From positions 1 through 20,506 of the forward strand of contig JAWDOK010000019.1 of the NCBI GenBank assembly GCA_046533895.1: a stretch of DNA of 20,506 nucleotides, in the 5' to 3' direction. Under the pieces are notes generated by a model. The model did not search any database. It saw only the letters and a program-made list of their open reading frames with translations, and was not told the DNA's origin. Made by a program: the position numbers and the translations under genes. Below are positions 6,194 to 13,478 of this stretch, piece after piece (the stretch's first letter is position 1; each line of letters begins with the position of its first letter). Origin of the DNA: Acidianus hospitalis (lineage in GTDB: Archaea > Thermoproteota > Thermoprotei_A > Sulfolobales > Sulfolobaceae).

Positions 6194-7699
6194 TTATTGT
6201 TTTGCAGTAGTTGTAGGAGTAACTAATTCCTCTTTGGCAACCTCTTCTAAACTCTTATTCTTTGTCTCTGGGACGAAGAAGAACGTTAACAATGCGCCTA
6301 TTATGCTGACAACTGCAAGCATCACTAGCAAGTTCTTTATTCCCATCGAAGTCAATAGTGTTGGGAATAGATAAGTAGTTATTGCTGCTCCCAATTTCCC
6401 AGAGGCGGCAGAAATACCGTGACCAGTAGTTCTGAACCTTACTGGATAAACCTCTGCAGGGATAACGAAAGTAGTTGTATTAGGCCCAAAATCAATGAAG
6501 AAGAAGCTTAAGGCGTATAGTAAGAAAGCTGCCTCTGAGGGTATTAGGAAGCCGCTGACTTTAGGGCCTTTAGATGTATAAGTAACAATCATTACAGCAG
6601 AGACTAAGAGGTAAATTATTGCCATCATGGTGAATCCTTGAATTTGAATAGTCTTTCTTCCTAACTTATCCAGTAAGGCCACTGCAGTAAAGTATCCTGG
6701 AAAGCCTACTAGGTAGGGCACGGCTCCAAGGAATAGAGCGTATGCTAAATCACCTTGGAATTCTGATAATGGTAACACTGTTGCCGACTTAGGGAACGGA
6801 GAGCCGAATATTGGTGCAATTATTGGGGATGAATAAAGTCCAGTACCGTAGAATGCTATATCTAATATGAACCAAGGAATTGCTGTACCTATTAGTAAAG
6901 TACCGTACTTAGATAAAATCTCTGATAAGCTCATTCTTTTAGCCAATACTGGTTGCCGTGTTTGAATATCCCCTCCTAGGAAAGACGCGGCCTTTTTAGC
7001 TTCTTCAACGTTTCCATTTGCCAGTAAGGAGTACCTTGGAGTTTCGGGAACCTTCCTCCTCAAGTATATTACAGTTGCTGCAGGGATTGCTCCAATGCCT
7101 GCCATAACTCTCCAAGCAATACATGGAGGCAATACTACTGCTGAGATTATTCCTACGGCTGCTGCAGCCAATGAGCCTAAAGCTTGGTTTGAAAAGACTA
7201 AAGCAATGAGTTTTCCTCTGTCCTTAACGTTAGCATATTCGCTCATTATTGTAGCAGAGATGGGATAATCTCCTCCAATTCCTACACCCATTATGAACCT
7301 AAATATTATCAACCAAATCAGATTAGGGGACAGCGCACTTAGAAAAGCTCCTATAGTGAGTAACGTTGCTTCAACTCCGTAAACTTTTTTCCTACCCCAA
7401 TAATCTCCTAAAAATCCGAATATTAACTGACCTACTATAGCCGCCCAAAGCGCAATAGAGGCTAATAGGCCATTCCAGAAGTCCTTATCAGGACCTACTA
7501 AATACGAAGTAAATCCTGGCATCACTATTCCTGCGTACTTGTAAGAGTCCTCTATAGTAGCTAGTATATATCCTATTATTAATAAATCGTATGCGTCAGT
7601 AAAGAAGCCCATTCCTGCAGTATACCATATTTTTATATGATTAAACGTTAGTTTTAGGGAATCTATAGGTCTAAAGGGCGAAGGGAAAGATTTGCTCAT
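6194..7699 (-). CDS. MFS transporter, phosphate:H+ symporter-like
   Basis: A 501-residue carrier with about 12 membrane segments, N- and C-termini in the cytoplasm. The MFS loop 2-3 motif reads GFLGDYWGRKKVYG; TM4 reads FIMGVGIGGDYPISATIMSEYA; and the second half has FVIPAEVYPVRFRTTGHGISAASGKLGA. These are hallmarks of the PHS/sugar-porter branch (Pho84-like and related aromatic-acid carriers). The second-half motif A, LLDKLGRKTIQ, is also present. A phosphate or organic anion substrate is likely but not proven. The N-terminus (FTDAYDLLIIGYIL) is typical of the group. A TATA box is visible upstream. It lies tail to tail with the DUF3211-like gene, sharing no spacer. Confidence 0.85.
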   Translation of the reverse strand: MSKSFPSPFRPIDSLKLTFNHIKIWYTAGMGFFTDAYDLLIIGYILATIEDSYKYAGIVMPGFTSYLVGPDKDFWNGLLASIALWAAIVGQLIFGFLGDYWGRKKVYGVEATLLTIGAFLSALSPNLIWLIIFRFIMGVGIGGDYPISATIMSEYANVKDRGKLIALVFSNQALGSLAAAAVGIISAVVLPPCIAWRVMAGIGAIPAATVIYLRRKVPETPRYSLLANGNVEEAKKAASFLGGDIQTRQPVLAKRMSLSEILSKYGTLLIGTAIPWFILDIAFYGTGLYSSPIIAPIFGSPFPKSATVLPLSEFQGDLAYALFLGAVPYLVGFPGYFTAVALLDKLGRKTIQIQGFTMMAIIYLLVSAVMIVTYTSKGPKVSGFLIPSEAAFLLYALSFFFIDFGPNTTTFVIPAEVYPVRFRTTGHGISAASGKLGAAITTYLFPTLLTSMGIKNLLVMLAVVSIIGALLTFFFVPETKNKSLEEVAKEELVTPTTTAKQ

Positions 7700-7720
7700 T
7701 TTTATCGAGCTAAATATAGA

Positions 7721-7740
7721 AAGTTTATATTTATATTTTC
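7721..7740 (-). promoter_or_regulatory. TATA box of the MFS gene
   Basis: On the minus strand GAAAATATAAATATAAACTT lies with its TATA core centred about 28 nt before the ATG at 7697-7699. That places transcription start at or next to the start codon, the leaderless arrangement common in Sulfolobales. Confidence 0.5.
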
Positions 7741-7787
7741 CCTACATAAAATAAATAGTTTTACATAAGCTAAATAGTTCTATATAT

Positions 7788-8096
7788 TCAACTATAGAAA
7801 CCATCATTAACTTTTCTCTCAATCTCGCCCAGTAGTTTAAGGTTTATCCAGGCTCTTCCGAAAGTCCCTATATTCTCTTCGTCTACTGTAATTAGGACGT
7901 TGTTAGGATCTCCTCTAACCCTTATTAGAATTTCCTCAACTTTATGAAAATGTCCCTTCTTTTGACCTCTAAGTAGGTAATCATTCTGAGCGTACTGGTT
8001 AGTTGTGACTTCCCAACCGTCAATACTTAAGGAATTCTGAAGGTCTTGGACTAATTTTTGAATATTTATATTTTTATCGATGAAAGTCTTTTGCAT
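7788..8096 (-). CDS. Conserved-looking small protein of unknown function
   Basis: I do not recognise this 102-residue protein. It is soluble, starts with a helix (NIQKLVQDLQNSL), then an alternating pattern of strands (WEVTTNQYAQNDYLLRGQKK, EEILIRVRGDPNNVLITVDEEN) and closes with a helix (AWINLKLLGEIERKVND). The alpha-beta order and the repeated 'GWEV..L.GQK' style recalls small Sulfolobales proteins that share features with the product of 19339-19740 (there GFRAWPMVGQN ... IQAQ). No catalytic motif or cysteine is visible. It is divergent from the helicase gene, separated by 124 nt. Confidence 0.7.
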   Translation of the reverse strand: MQKTFIDKNINIQKLVQDLQNSLSIDGWEVTTNQYAQNDYLLRGQKKGHFHKVEEILIRVRGDPNNVLITVDEENIGTFGRAWINLKLLGEIERKVNDGFYS

Positions 8097-8220
8097 ATCA
8101 TATTTAGAAGATATAAAAATAAAAAATCAACGTTACAAAAGTTGAAAGTCGTCATATAAGGCAGAGAGGAAATTAGTAATAGCAAATGTTATATTTTCTA
8201 CTCTACACATGTAGTTAGGA

Positions 8221-10212
8221 ATGCTTTCTGATTTTGACAAGTTAGTAAAGGACAAACTAGGTTATAACTTATTTCCTTACCAATCTCACGTAAGCGAGAG
8301 AATAATAAAAGAACTGGAAGAAGGAAAAAGCAACTTTATAGTAGTTTCAATGCCTACTGGAAGCGGTAAGACTGTAATAGAACTCTTCATGGCATACTAT
8401 TTCCTTAAAAAAGGAGTAAAGAACGTTATCGTAATGGAGCCAACAAGATTACTTTGCGATCAAATGTACTTCAATTTCTGGAGGAAAATCTTCGAAGAGG
8501 ATGTGGGAATGGAATATGAAGGAGAATGCACCGCCTTCGAGGAAGGTAAAAAGATAGTAGTTTCAACTCCTTTTACTGCAGAAAAGTGTGCTCCAGAAAC
8601 TGAGGCAATAATCGTTGACGAAGTTCACCACGCTTTTGGAGATAGTAGATATGAATCCACATTAGTTAGTTTAGATCCTAAGTACTTGATTGGCTTTACT
8701 GCTTTACTCCCCTCTTATAAGAAATACATGGTAGACCCTAGACTGGTAGAAAAACTAGGGAAACCAAAGTTCTTAAACTACGATTTTAAAGCCTTAGCAG
8801 AAATAGACCCTACTTTCAATCCACCTAAAGCAATTGCTGACGTGTTTGATGCGGAAATGAATAAAATTGAGGATTCTGCATATGACGCCTTTTTCAGAGG
8901 CCAAGTAAAAGGTGACAAGAACACTTTAAAGTTCCTTGAAATTACGCTTTACAGTTACGGTAAGGAGGCCTTTTGCGAAAGCCTAGGTAGAATGGAGGGA
9001 AAAATCGAGGAAAATCCCCAGTTAGACTTCCTTTGCGAGTCCAAGGAGTTAAGCCATAAAGCTAGGGCTTTAAGACAGATTCTTTCAATATATAAAATAG
9101 AGGATTTTAAACCGGTATTAATTTTCACTAGCAGAAAAGCTACCGCTTATGAGTTCGAAAAAGCAATAGAAGATTTAGATCCAGGAAGGATAAAAGTTCT
9201 AACCGGGGATTCGTCAAAATTTGAGAGACAAAAATTAGTTAAAAGTGCTAAAAGGGGAGAAATTGACGTAATTATATCCACATTAGTAGGCGAAGAGGGT
9301 ATAGATATTCCAGAGGCAAAGTTATTAATTATGACTGACGTTCCTCAAAGCCCTTTAAGGTTTTACCAGCGTTTAGGAAGGCTAATTAGGAGTAAAACTG
9401 ATGAAAACAATAACTACAGCGAGAATACATTAAAGTACTTGGTAGTGGCTTTAACTCCAAAAACTCCTGAATACGATAATTTAGACGACGCTCTTAGGAA
9501 CTTGTATTTAGAAGGAGTAGACGTAAGCTATATCGTAGAAAAGAAGGAAGGCAAAGGACCCGTTGCCAGAGTTGTTGATATAGTTAAGAAGGAAGGAGGA
9601 GGTACTTCATTTTCTAAGTTAGACGGTAGCGTTGGAGAAATTTCTTCTATTGAAGTATTGCTTTCTCCAAAAAACGTTGAGACTCAAATGGGAGATTACG
9701 TTGATAGAGCAATAAAGGAAGGTAGAATTTTCTATTATTATGACGTTGATAAAATGGCAGACCTAGCTTCCAAGGTGCTTTTAGGTAGTTATTGTAATTT
9801 ATGTTTTGGAGAAAAATGCATGAAAATATGCAAGGATTGCATAAGAGAAGTTGGTAAGCTATTGATTTCCAAGAAAGGTAGAGTAAAGTTAGAGAAGAAA
9901 GGACTACTTCTACATTACATGGAACTCGTACTCCCTGAAAAGATGGATGAAATAATGAATGCTATGAATAAGGAGAAGGATGAAATAATGAAAAAAGTTG
10001 AATCTGCATCCATCTCTCTTTCTTCAACAAAAAGAGCTAACGTGTATTCTATAATCATTAACTTTAACGTAAGCGTAGATGGAATGACCATTTATCCTAA
10101 GTTGCAACTGGATTATTATAATGCTAATGAGCAAGAGATTAAGCTGGCAGAAATTAACGCTAAAGCTATAGGATATAAGGCAATTTATCTGTTTTTACAA
10201 CAGTTAAAATAG
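8221..10212 (+). CDS. Superfamily 2 DEAH-type helicase with C-terminal cysteine cluster
   Basis: A 663-residue ATP-dependent nucleic acid translocase. Domain 1: a Q-like region FPYQSHV (18-24), Walker A MPTGSGKT (44-51), motif Ia EPTRLL (73-78), Walker B DEVHH (133-137) and motif III-like GFTALLP. Domain 2: VLIFTSRKAT, VLTGDSSKFERQKL, DVIISTLVGEEGIDIPEA (motif V) and FYQRLGRLIRS (motif VI). These resemble archaeal Hef/FANCM-like and related repair helicases, but no C-terminal nuclease is present. Instead Cys525, 528, 533, 537 and 540 form a compact cluster that may hold zinc or an iron-sulfur centre, followed by a helical and beta tail. A DNA or RNA repair role is plausible; the exact subfamily is uncertain. 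The next gene starts 73 nt on. Confidence 0.85.
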   Translation: MLSDFDKLVKDKLGYNLFPYQSHVSERIIKELEEGKSNFIVVSMPTGSGKTVIELFMAYYFLKKGVKNVIVMEPTRLLCDQMYFNFWRKIFEEDVGMEYEGECTAFEEGKKIVVSTPFTAEKCAPETEAIIVDEVHHAFGDSRYESTLVSLDPKYLIGFTALLPSYKKYMVDPRLVEKLGKPKFLNYDFKALAEIDPTFNPPKAIADVFDAEMNKIEDSAYDAFFRGQVKGDKNTLKFLEITLYSYGKEAFCESLGRMEGKIEENPQLDFLCESKELSHKARALRQILSIYKIEDFKPVLIFTSRKATAYEFEKAIEDLDPGRIKVLTGDSSKFERQKLVKSAKRGEIDVIISTLVGEEGIDIPEAKLLIMTDVPQSPLRFYQRLGRLIRSKTDENNNYSENTLKYLVVALTPKTPEYDNLDDALRNLYLEGVDVSYIVEKKEGKGPVARVVDIVKKEGGGTSFSKLDGSVGEISSIEVLLSPKNVETQMGDYVDRAIKEGRIFYYYDVDKMADLASKVLLGSYCNLCFGEKCMKICKDCIREVGKLLISKKGRVKLEKKGLLLHYMELVLPEKMDEIMNAMNKEKDEIMKKVESASISLSSTKRANVYSIIINFNVSVDGMTIYPKLQLDYYNANEQEIKLAEINAKAIGYKAIYLFLQQLK

Positions 10213-10285
10213 TTTAAAACTGTTCAATAAAAACGTAATATGTACAATCCAAAACTATATTAATACCTTTATCATTATATTATAT

Positions 10286-11416
10286 TTGGCAAAAAGATTC
10301 GGTGGAATGATGCACTCGCATCTGAAGGTTTTTTACGAAGAATCCTTCCCTGTTTTAAAAGTAACTCACAAGTTACCTATTCTAAAACGAGGGAGAGGAA
10401 ACAGAGTCTGGGATATAGAAGGAAAAGAATACATAGACTTCGATATGTCTAACGGAGACGTATTACTTGGTTACGGAAATCCAGAATTAGTTAATGCGAT
10501 CTTAGAAGGGGATAGTGATCAAAAAGAAACAATAGAAAAGCTCAGACGAAGATTCTCATTAAAGTCTGTTAAAATATTTTCAAGCGAAAAACAAGCAAAA
10601 GTTTACGCTGTTAACTTAGCTAGACAACTTTCAGGAAAGAAGAAAATAATAAGGTTCGGCCAAAATGATTTAATAAAGAAGTGCGATTTGGGAGAGGAGA
10701 TTATTGCAGAGTGGAATAATTTAGATTACCTAGAAAAAATTGTGAGGCAAAACTACGATGTTGCAGCAATAATTTTCGAACCAATAGCTACTCATATGGG
10801 ACTAGTTTTACCTGAAAATGATTTCTTGAAAAGGATAATGGAACTTTCAAAAGAATACGGAATTATAACAATAGCGGATGAAATAAAAACGGGAGGAAAG
10901 TATTACACTGGTGCTTCCAGTTACCTAAAGATTAAGCCTGACATAATACTATTTGGGAGATCGTTAGCAGGGAGTATACCGATAGGAATTGTTGGAATGA
11001 ATTATAAAGAAGGAGATTACGTGAGAGCCAGTCCTATTTCAATTAAAGCTTTAGGAATAACTTTGGACGAGCTAAACGAACAGAGTATGTATGAAATGAT
11101 AAGGCTTAACGATATCCTTATCAAGGGTTATAAGGATTTAATAGAGGATAACAAGATCAAGGCATCAGTAACTGGTTGGGGAATTAGTGGTACAATATAT
11201 TTCAAAGAAAGTCCCCCAAGAAAATATTCAGAATTCCTAGAAATTAATGTAAAGAAATGGAATAAATACTTTAAAGGTATGCTAGACTCTGGAATAATTC
11301 CAATGAGTAACTATGACTCCCAGTGGTCAATCAGTAAGGCACATACGGAAGATGATATAAACGTGCATTTAGAAAAATTAAATAGCGTAATAAAAACTAC
11401 TGTTTTATCCCATTAA
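10286..11416 (+). CDS. Class-III aminotransferase (HemL-like) homolog lacking the PLP lysine
   Basis: The 376-residue protein follows the glutamate-1-semialdehyde aminomutase fold: KRGRGNRVWDIEGKEYIDFD near the N-terminus, VAAIIFEPIATHMGLVLP, then GIITIADEIKTG with the pyridine-contacting Asp198. However, the segment that should hold the Schiff-base lysine (G-K-x-I-G-G-G-x-P-x-G) reads FGRSLAGSIPIG, so Lys is replaced by Arg225. The phosphate-binding S-G-T-E-A loop is SSEKQA, and the region with the usual Y-H-G is reduced. It is about 50 residues shorter than typical HemL. A catalytic PLP enzyme is therefore unlikely; it may be a scaffold or regulator. The frame is intact, so it is probably maintained. 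A TATA-like element about 25 nt upstream supports TTG at 10286; ATG at 10307 is the alternative. It overlaps the flavoprotein gene tail to tail by 4 nt. Confidence 0.8.
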   Translation: MAKRFGGMMHSHLKVFYEESFPVLKVTHKLPILKRGRGNRVWDIEGKEYIDFDMSNGDVLLGYGNPELVNAILEGDSDQKETIEKLRRRFSLKSVKIFSSEKQAKVYAVNLARQLSGKKKIIRFGQNDLIKKCDLGEEIIAEWNNLDYLEKIVRQNYDVAAIIFEPIATHMGLVLPENDFLKRIMELSKEYGIITIADEIKTGGKYYTGASSYLKIKPDIILFGRSLAGSIPIGIVGMNYKEGDYVRASPISIKALGITLDELNEQSMYEMIRLNDILIKGYKDLIEDNKIKASVTGWGISGTIYFKESPPRKYSEFLEINVKKWNKYFKGMLDSGIIPMSNYDSQWSISKAHTEDDINVHLEKLNSVIKTTVLSH

Positions 11417-12588
11417 ATAGCTTTATATCCAAATAATTTTTCTAGATATGCTTGTTCCCATCTGTCCTTCTGTAAAGTATAATCTCTCTTTAACTGAGGA
11501 TCTTTAGTCGGCTTTGGTGGTTGTGTTGTTAGATCCATTTGGAATTGTAAACTTAACGTCTCTAACTTTCCTTCTAAATTGCCCATATAAGCCCAGCCAA
11601 CGAATGCGTACTGCACTGACACTTTCTCGCTCACACCTTCCATCTCTAAGATTTTGTTTGCTGCAAACATAGCGCTTTCAAATGCTATCTCTTGGTTCTT
11701 AGGGAATGGTAACTTTGCAGCGTCTCCTGCAGAGAGTACATCGTCATATTTAGGATGCCTCAAATCTTGAGGAGACCTAATATCTACATAACCTTTACCT
11801 AATCCTGCCTCATCGATGAACTTAGGTGCTCTATTAGGCTCTAACATCGCTAGAATAGTGTATTTGTATTTTTCTCCGGAACTAGTAACTACGTAGTCTT
11901 CTCCAATTTCCGTAATTTCTTGGTTTGTAACTAACTGAATTCCTGATTTATCATATGTTTGCTTTACGAGATCCATTATAAACGGCGGTTGAGTTTTATC
12001 GTTAGCGTCTATGTGAATAATGTTAAACTTCTGCCTTACTCCTCTATGTGTTAAGATTGTATGAGAAAGCAATGTAGTTTCAGTTGGTGCTGGGGCACAC
12101 CTATAAGGAGCTTTAGGAGCGTAAACTATAACAGTACCTTCGTTTTGACTCCATAATCTTTCCTTAAGAACGTTAACTCTTCCAGGATCGTAAACAGTAG
12201 TATTCTTCCACCAGTATTTCTCATAACCAGTTATTTTAGAACCATCAAATACTATTCCTGGCGTTAGAACAAGGTAGTCGTAATCTAGTACTGAATCTTT
12301 ATTGCCAAAAGTCGATTCGCTTACGTAAACCTTCCTATTATCTGGATCTACTTTGTAAACATTACCTACTACTAATTTTATTCCTTTAACACCTACGTTT
12401 TCATAACCTCTTATAATTCTATGATAGTTTTGTTCCCCAGTTAAGATGAGGGGTCTGCTGGGGCCAGCAAAATAAAAGTCCTCCTTGTTTACCACAGTAA
12501 TCTCTGCTTTTCCCTTTAACTTATCTGCTAATGTATTCGCAATACCCATTCCGGCTATTCCGCCACCTACAATTACAATCTTTTTCAT
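11413..12588 (-). CDS. SQR/FCSD-like FAD-dependent oxidoreductase
   Basis: A 391-residue flavoprotein of the sulfide:quinone reductase / flavocytochrome c sulfide dehydrogenase family. The N-terminal dinucleotide fold is IVIVGGGIAGMGIANTL (GxGxxG); the second FAD motif is DVLSAGDAAKLPFPKNQ; the C-terminal part has the aromatic and Pro-rich tail common in membrane-associated members. A redox-active position fits Cys164 in PYRCAPAP, as in FCSD-like proteins (YRCPP). No other cysteine is present, whereas well-studied SQRs use two or three. The role is probably oxidation of a reduced sulfur compound at the membrane, but the substrate is open. A TATA-like CCTAAATAC lies about 25 nt upstream, with a palindrome (12623-12640) immediately beyond. 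Confidence 0.85.
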   Translation of the reverse strand: MKKIVIVGGGIAGMGIANTLADKLKGKAEITVVNKEDFYFAGPSRPLILTGEQNYHRIIRGYENVGVKGIKLVVGNVYKVDPDNRKVYVSESTFGNKDSVLDYDYLVLTPGIVFDGSKITGYEKYWWKNTTVYDPGRVNVLKERLWSQNEGTVIVYAPKAPYRCAPAPTETTLLSHTILTHRGVRQKFNIIHIDANDKTQPPFIMDLVKQTYDKSGIQLVTNQEITEIGEDYVVTSSGEKYKYTILAMLEPNRAPKFIDEAGLGKGYVDIRSPQDLRHPKYDDVLSAGDAAKLPFPKNQEIAFESAMFAANKILEMEGVSEKVSVQYAFVGWAYMGNLEGKLETLSLQFQMDLTTQPPKPTKDPQLKRDYTLQKDRWEQAYLEKLFGYKAI

Positions 12589-12622
12589 AGTAGAATAGTT
12601 CTTTTAACAGTATTTAGGGTTT

Positions 12623-12640
12623 GTTAGAAAGAAATCTAAC
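12623..12640. promoter_or_regulatory. Inverted repeat upstream of the SQR-like promoter
   Basis: GTTAGA and TCTAAC flank a 6-nt spacer. For the minus-strand flavoprotein gene, this lies directly upstream of its TATA-like CCTAAATAC. The same arms recur at 12740-12751. Confidence 0.4.
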
Positions 12641-12739
12641 GTAAAGGCTTAAATTAACTGAATGAGAGATAATATATTTTACTTTGAGATAATTTTATCC
12701 AGAAAAGTTTGAGAATAAAGATTTTTAACAAAATAAATA

Positions 12740-12751
12740 GTTAGATCTAAC
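12740..12751. promoter_or_regulatory. GTTAGATCTAAC palindrome upstream of PaREP1 promoter
   Basis: A perfect 12-bp palindrome using the same GTTAGA/TCTAAC arms as the 12623-12640 site, here without a spacer; both continue into G after TCTAAC. It precedes the AT-rich promoter-like tract (TTTATTTTAATAAAAAA) of the gene at 12800 by about 20 nt. Confidence 0.4.
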
Positions 12752-12799
12752 GAATTTTAGCAAATAAAGGTTTATTTTAATAAAAAACAATTCTATATT

Positions 12800-13159
12800 G
12801 TGAAGAAGATCCTTAAAAGTCCTGCCGATATTTATTTGGAAGAAGCTGACGAACTCTTAGAGAGGGGCGATATAGTTCAAGCTTCAGAGAAGTACTATAA
12901 AGCTGCAGAAGAAGCAATAAAAACCATATCTGTATATTTTAAAATCAGCCCAGAGAATTGGACTTTGGCTTCTATTAATAGAGCTGCTCTAGAGATATCA
13001 AAAGTTCTAGGTGGAGAAATTCTAGATTATTGGAATAGCGCTACTGCCCTTTATACTGCTACTCTAGATCAAGATACATTAAAAATTTTAATAAAAGATG
13101 TAAAAAGACTAGTCGAAATTGCAAACGAGAAATATAATGAATTACTTGGAAGAAGCTGA
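12800..13159 (+). CDS. PaREP1-family protein, upstream copy
   Basis: A 119-residue helical protein from GTG 12800. The segment YLEEADELLERGDIVQASEKYYKAAEEAIK is the defining PaREP1 core (HEPN-like, function unknown). The remaining helices (INRAALEISKVLGGEILDYWNSATALY, LKILIKDVKRLVEIANEKYNELL) are divergent from its neighbour. Its last residues (LLGRS) come from reading, in another frame, the first bases of the repeat that opens the next gene, so the two genes overlap by 23 nt and its natural C-terminus may have been trimmed when the second copy was joined. An AT-rich tract about 20 nt before the GTG is a likely promoter. Confidence 0.8.
   Translation: MKKILKSPADIYLEEADELLERGDIVQASEKYYKAAEEAIKTISVYFKISPENWTLASINRAALEISKVLGGEILDYWNSATALYTATLDQDTLKILIKDVKRLVEIANEKYNELLGRS
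12836..12921 (+). repeat. 86-bp direct repeat, copy 1
   Basis: Identical over 86 bases to 13146-13231 (offset 310). It encodes the PaREP1 core LEEADELLERG through EEAIK in both genes. Sequence on both sides is quite different between the two genes. Confidence 0.97.
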
Positions 13160-13478
13160 CGAACTCTTAGAGAGGGGCGATATAGTTCAAGCTTCAGAGA
13201 AGTACTATAAAGCTGCAGAAGAAGCAATAAAGTTATTTTCAAGAAGGCTGAATTTAGAACCAATTCTTTCCGAAGTTAATAAGAAAGAAAGATGGAAATC
13301 AGAAATATTATTTAAAGCTGCTAGGTTAATTAACGAAAAATATCCAGAAGTGTTTAAAATGTGGAAATCAGCTTGGAAACTTCATGAAGATGGTTTTCAT
13401 GAATGTAGCTTAGATTTGGAAACTGCAAGAGCTTTAGGAGAGATCGTAAAAAATACTCTAATGAAGATCCTTAGCTAG
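13137..13478 (+). CDS. PaREP1-family protein, downstream copy
   Basis: A 113-residue protein from ATG 13137 (MNYLEEADELL); a TTG at 13119 could extend it by six residues but lies deeper in the preceding gene. The first 30 residues are identical in both protein and DNA to the upstream copy; after EEAIK the sequence diverges (LFSRRLNLEPILSE, AARLINEKYPEVFKMWKSAWKLHEDGFHECSLDLETARALGEIVK), the typical PaREP1 second half with a conserved W-x-x-A/K-x-x-L-H-x-x-x-F pattern. It therefore looks the more complete family member. It overlaps the end of the LeuRS gene on the other strand by 8 nt. Confidence 0.8.
   Translation: MNYLEEADELLERGDIVQASEKYYKAAEEAIKLFSRRLNLEPILSEVNKKERWKSEILFKAARLINEKYPEVFKMWKSAWKLHEDGFHECSLDLETARALGEIVKNTLMKILS
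13146..13231 (+). repeat. 86-bp direct repeat, copy 2
   Basis: Perfect copy of 12836-12921. Copy 2 forms codons 4-31 of the downstream PaREP1 gene and also supplies the stop codon of the upstream one in a different frame. Confidence 0.97.

Noticed and set aside
13069..13263. 64-codon minus-strand frame
   Set aside because: Antisense to both PaREP1 genes and spans the repeat; no independent support.
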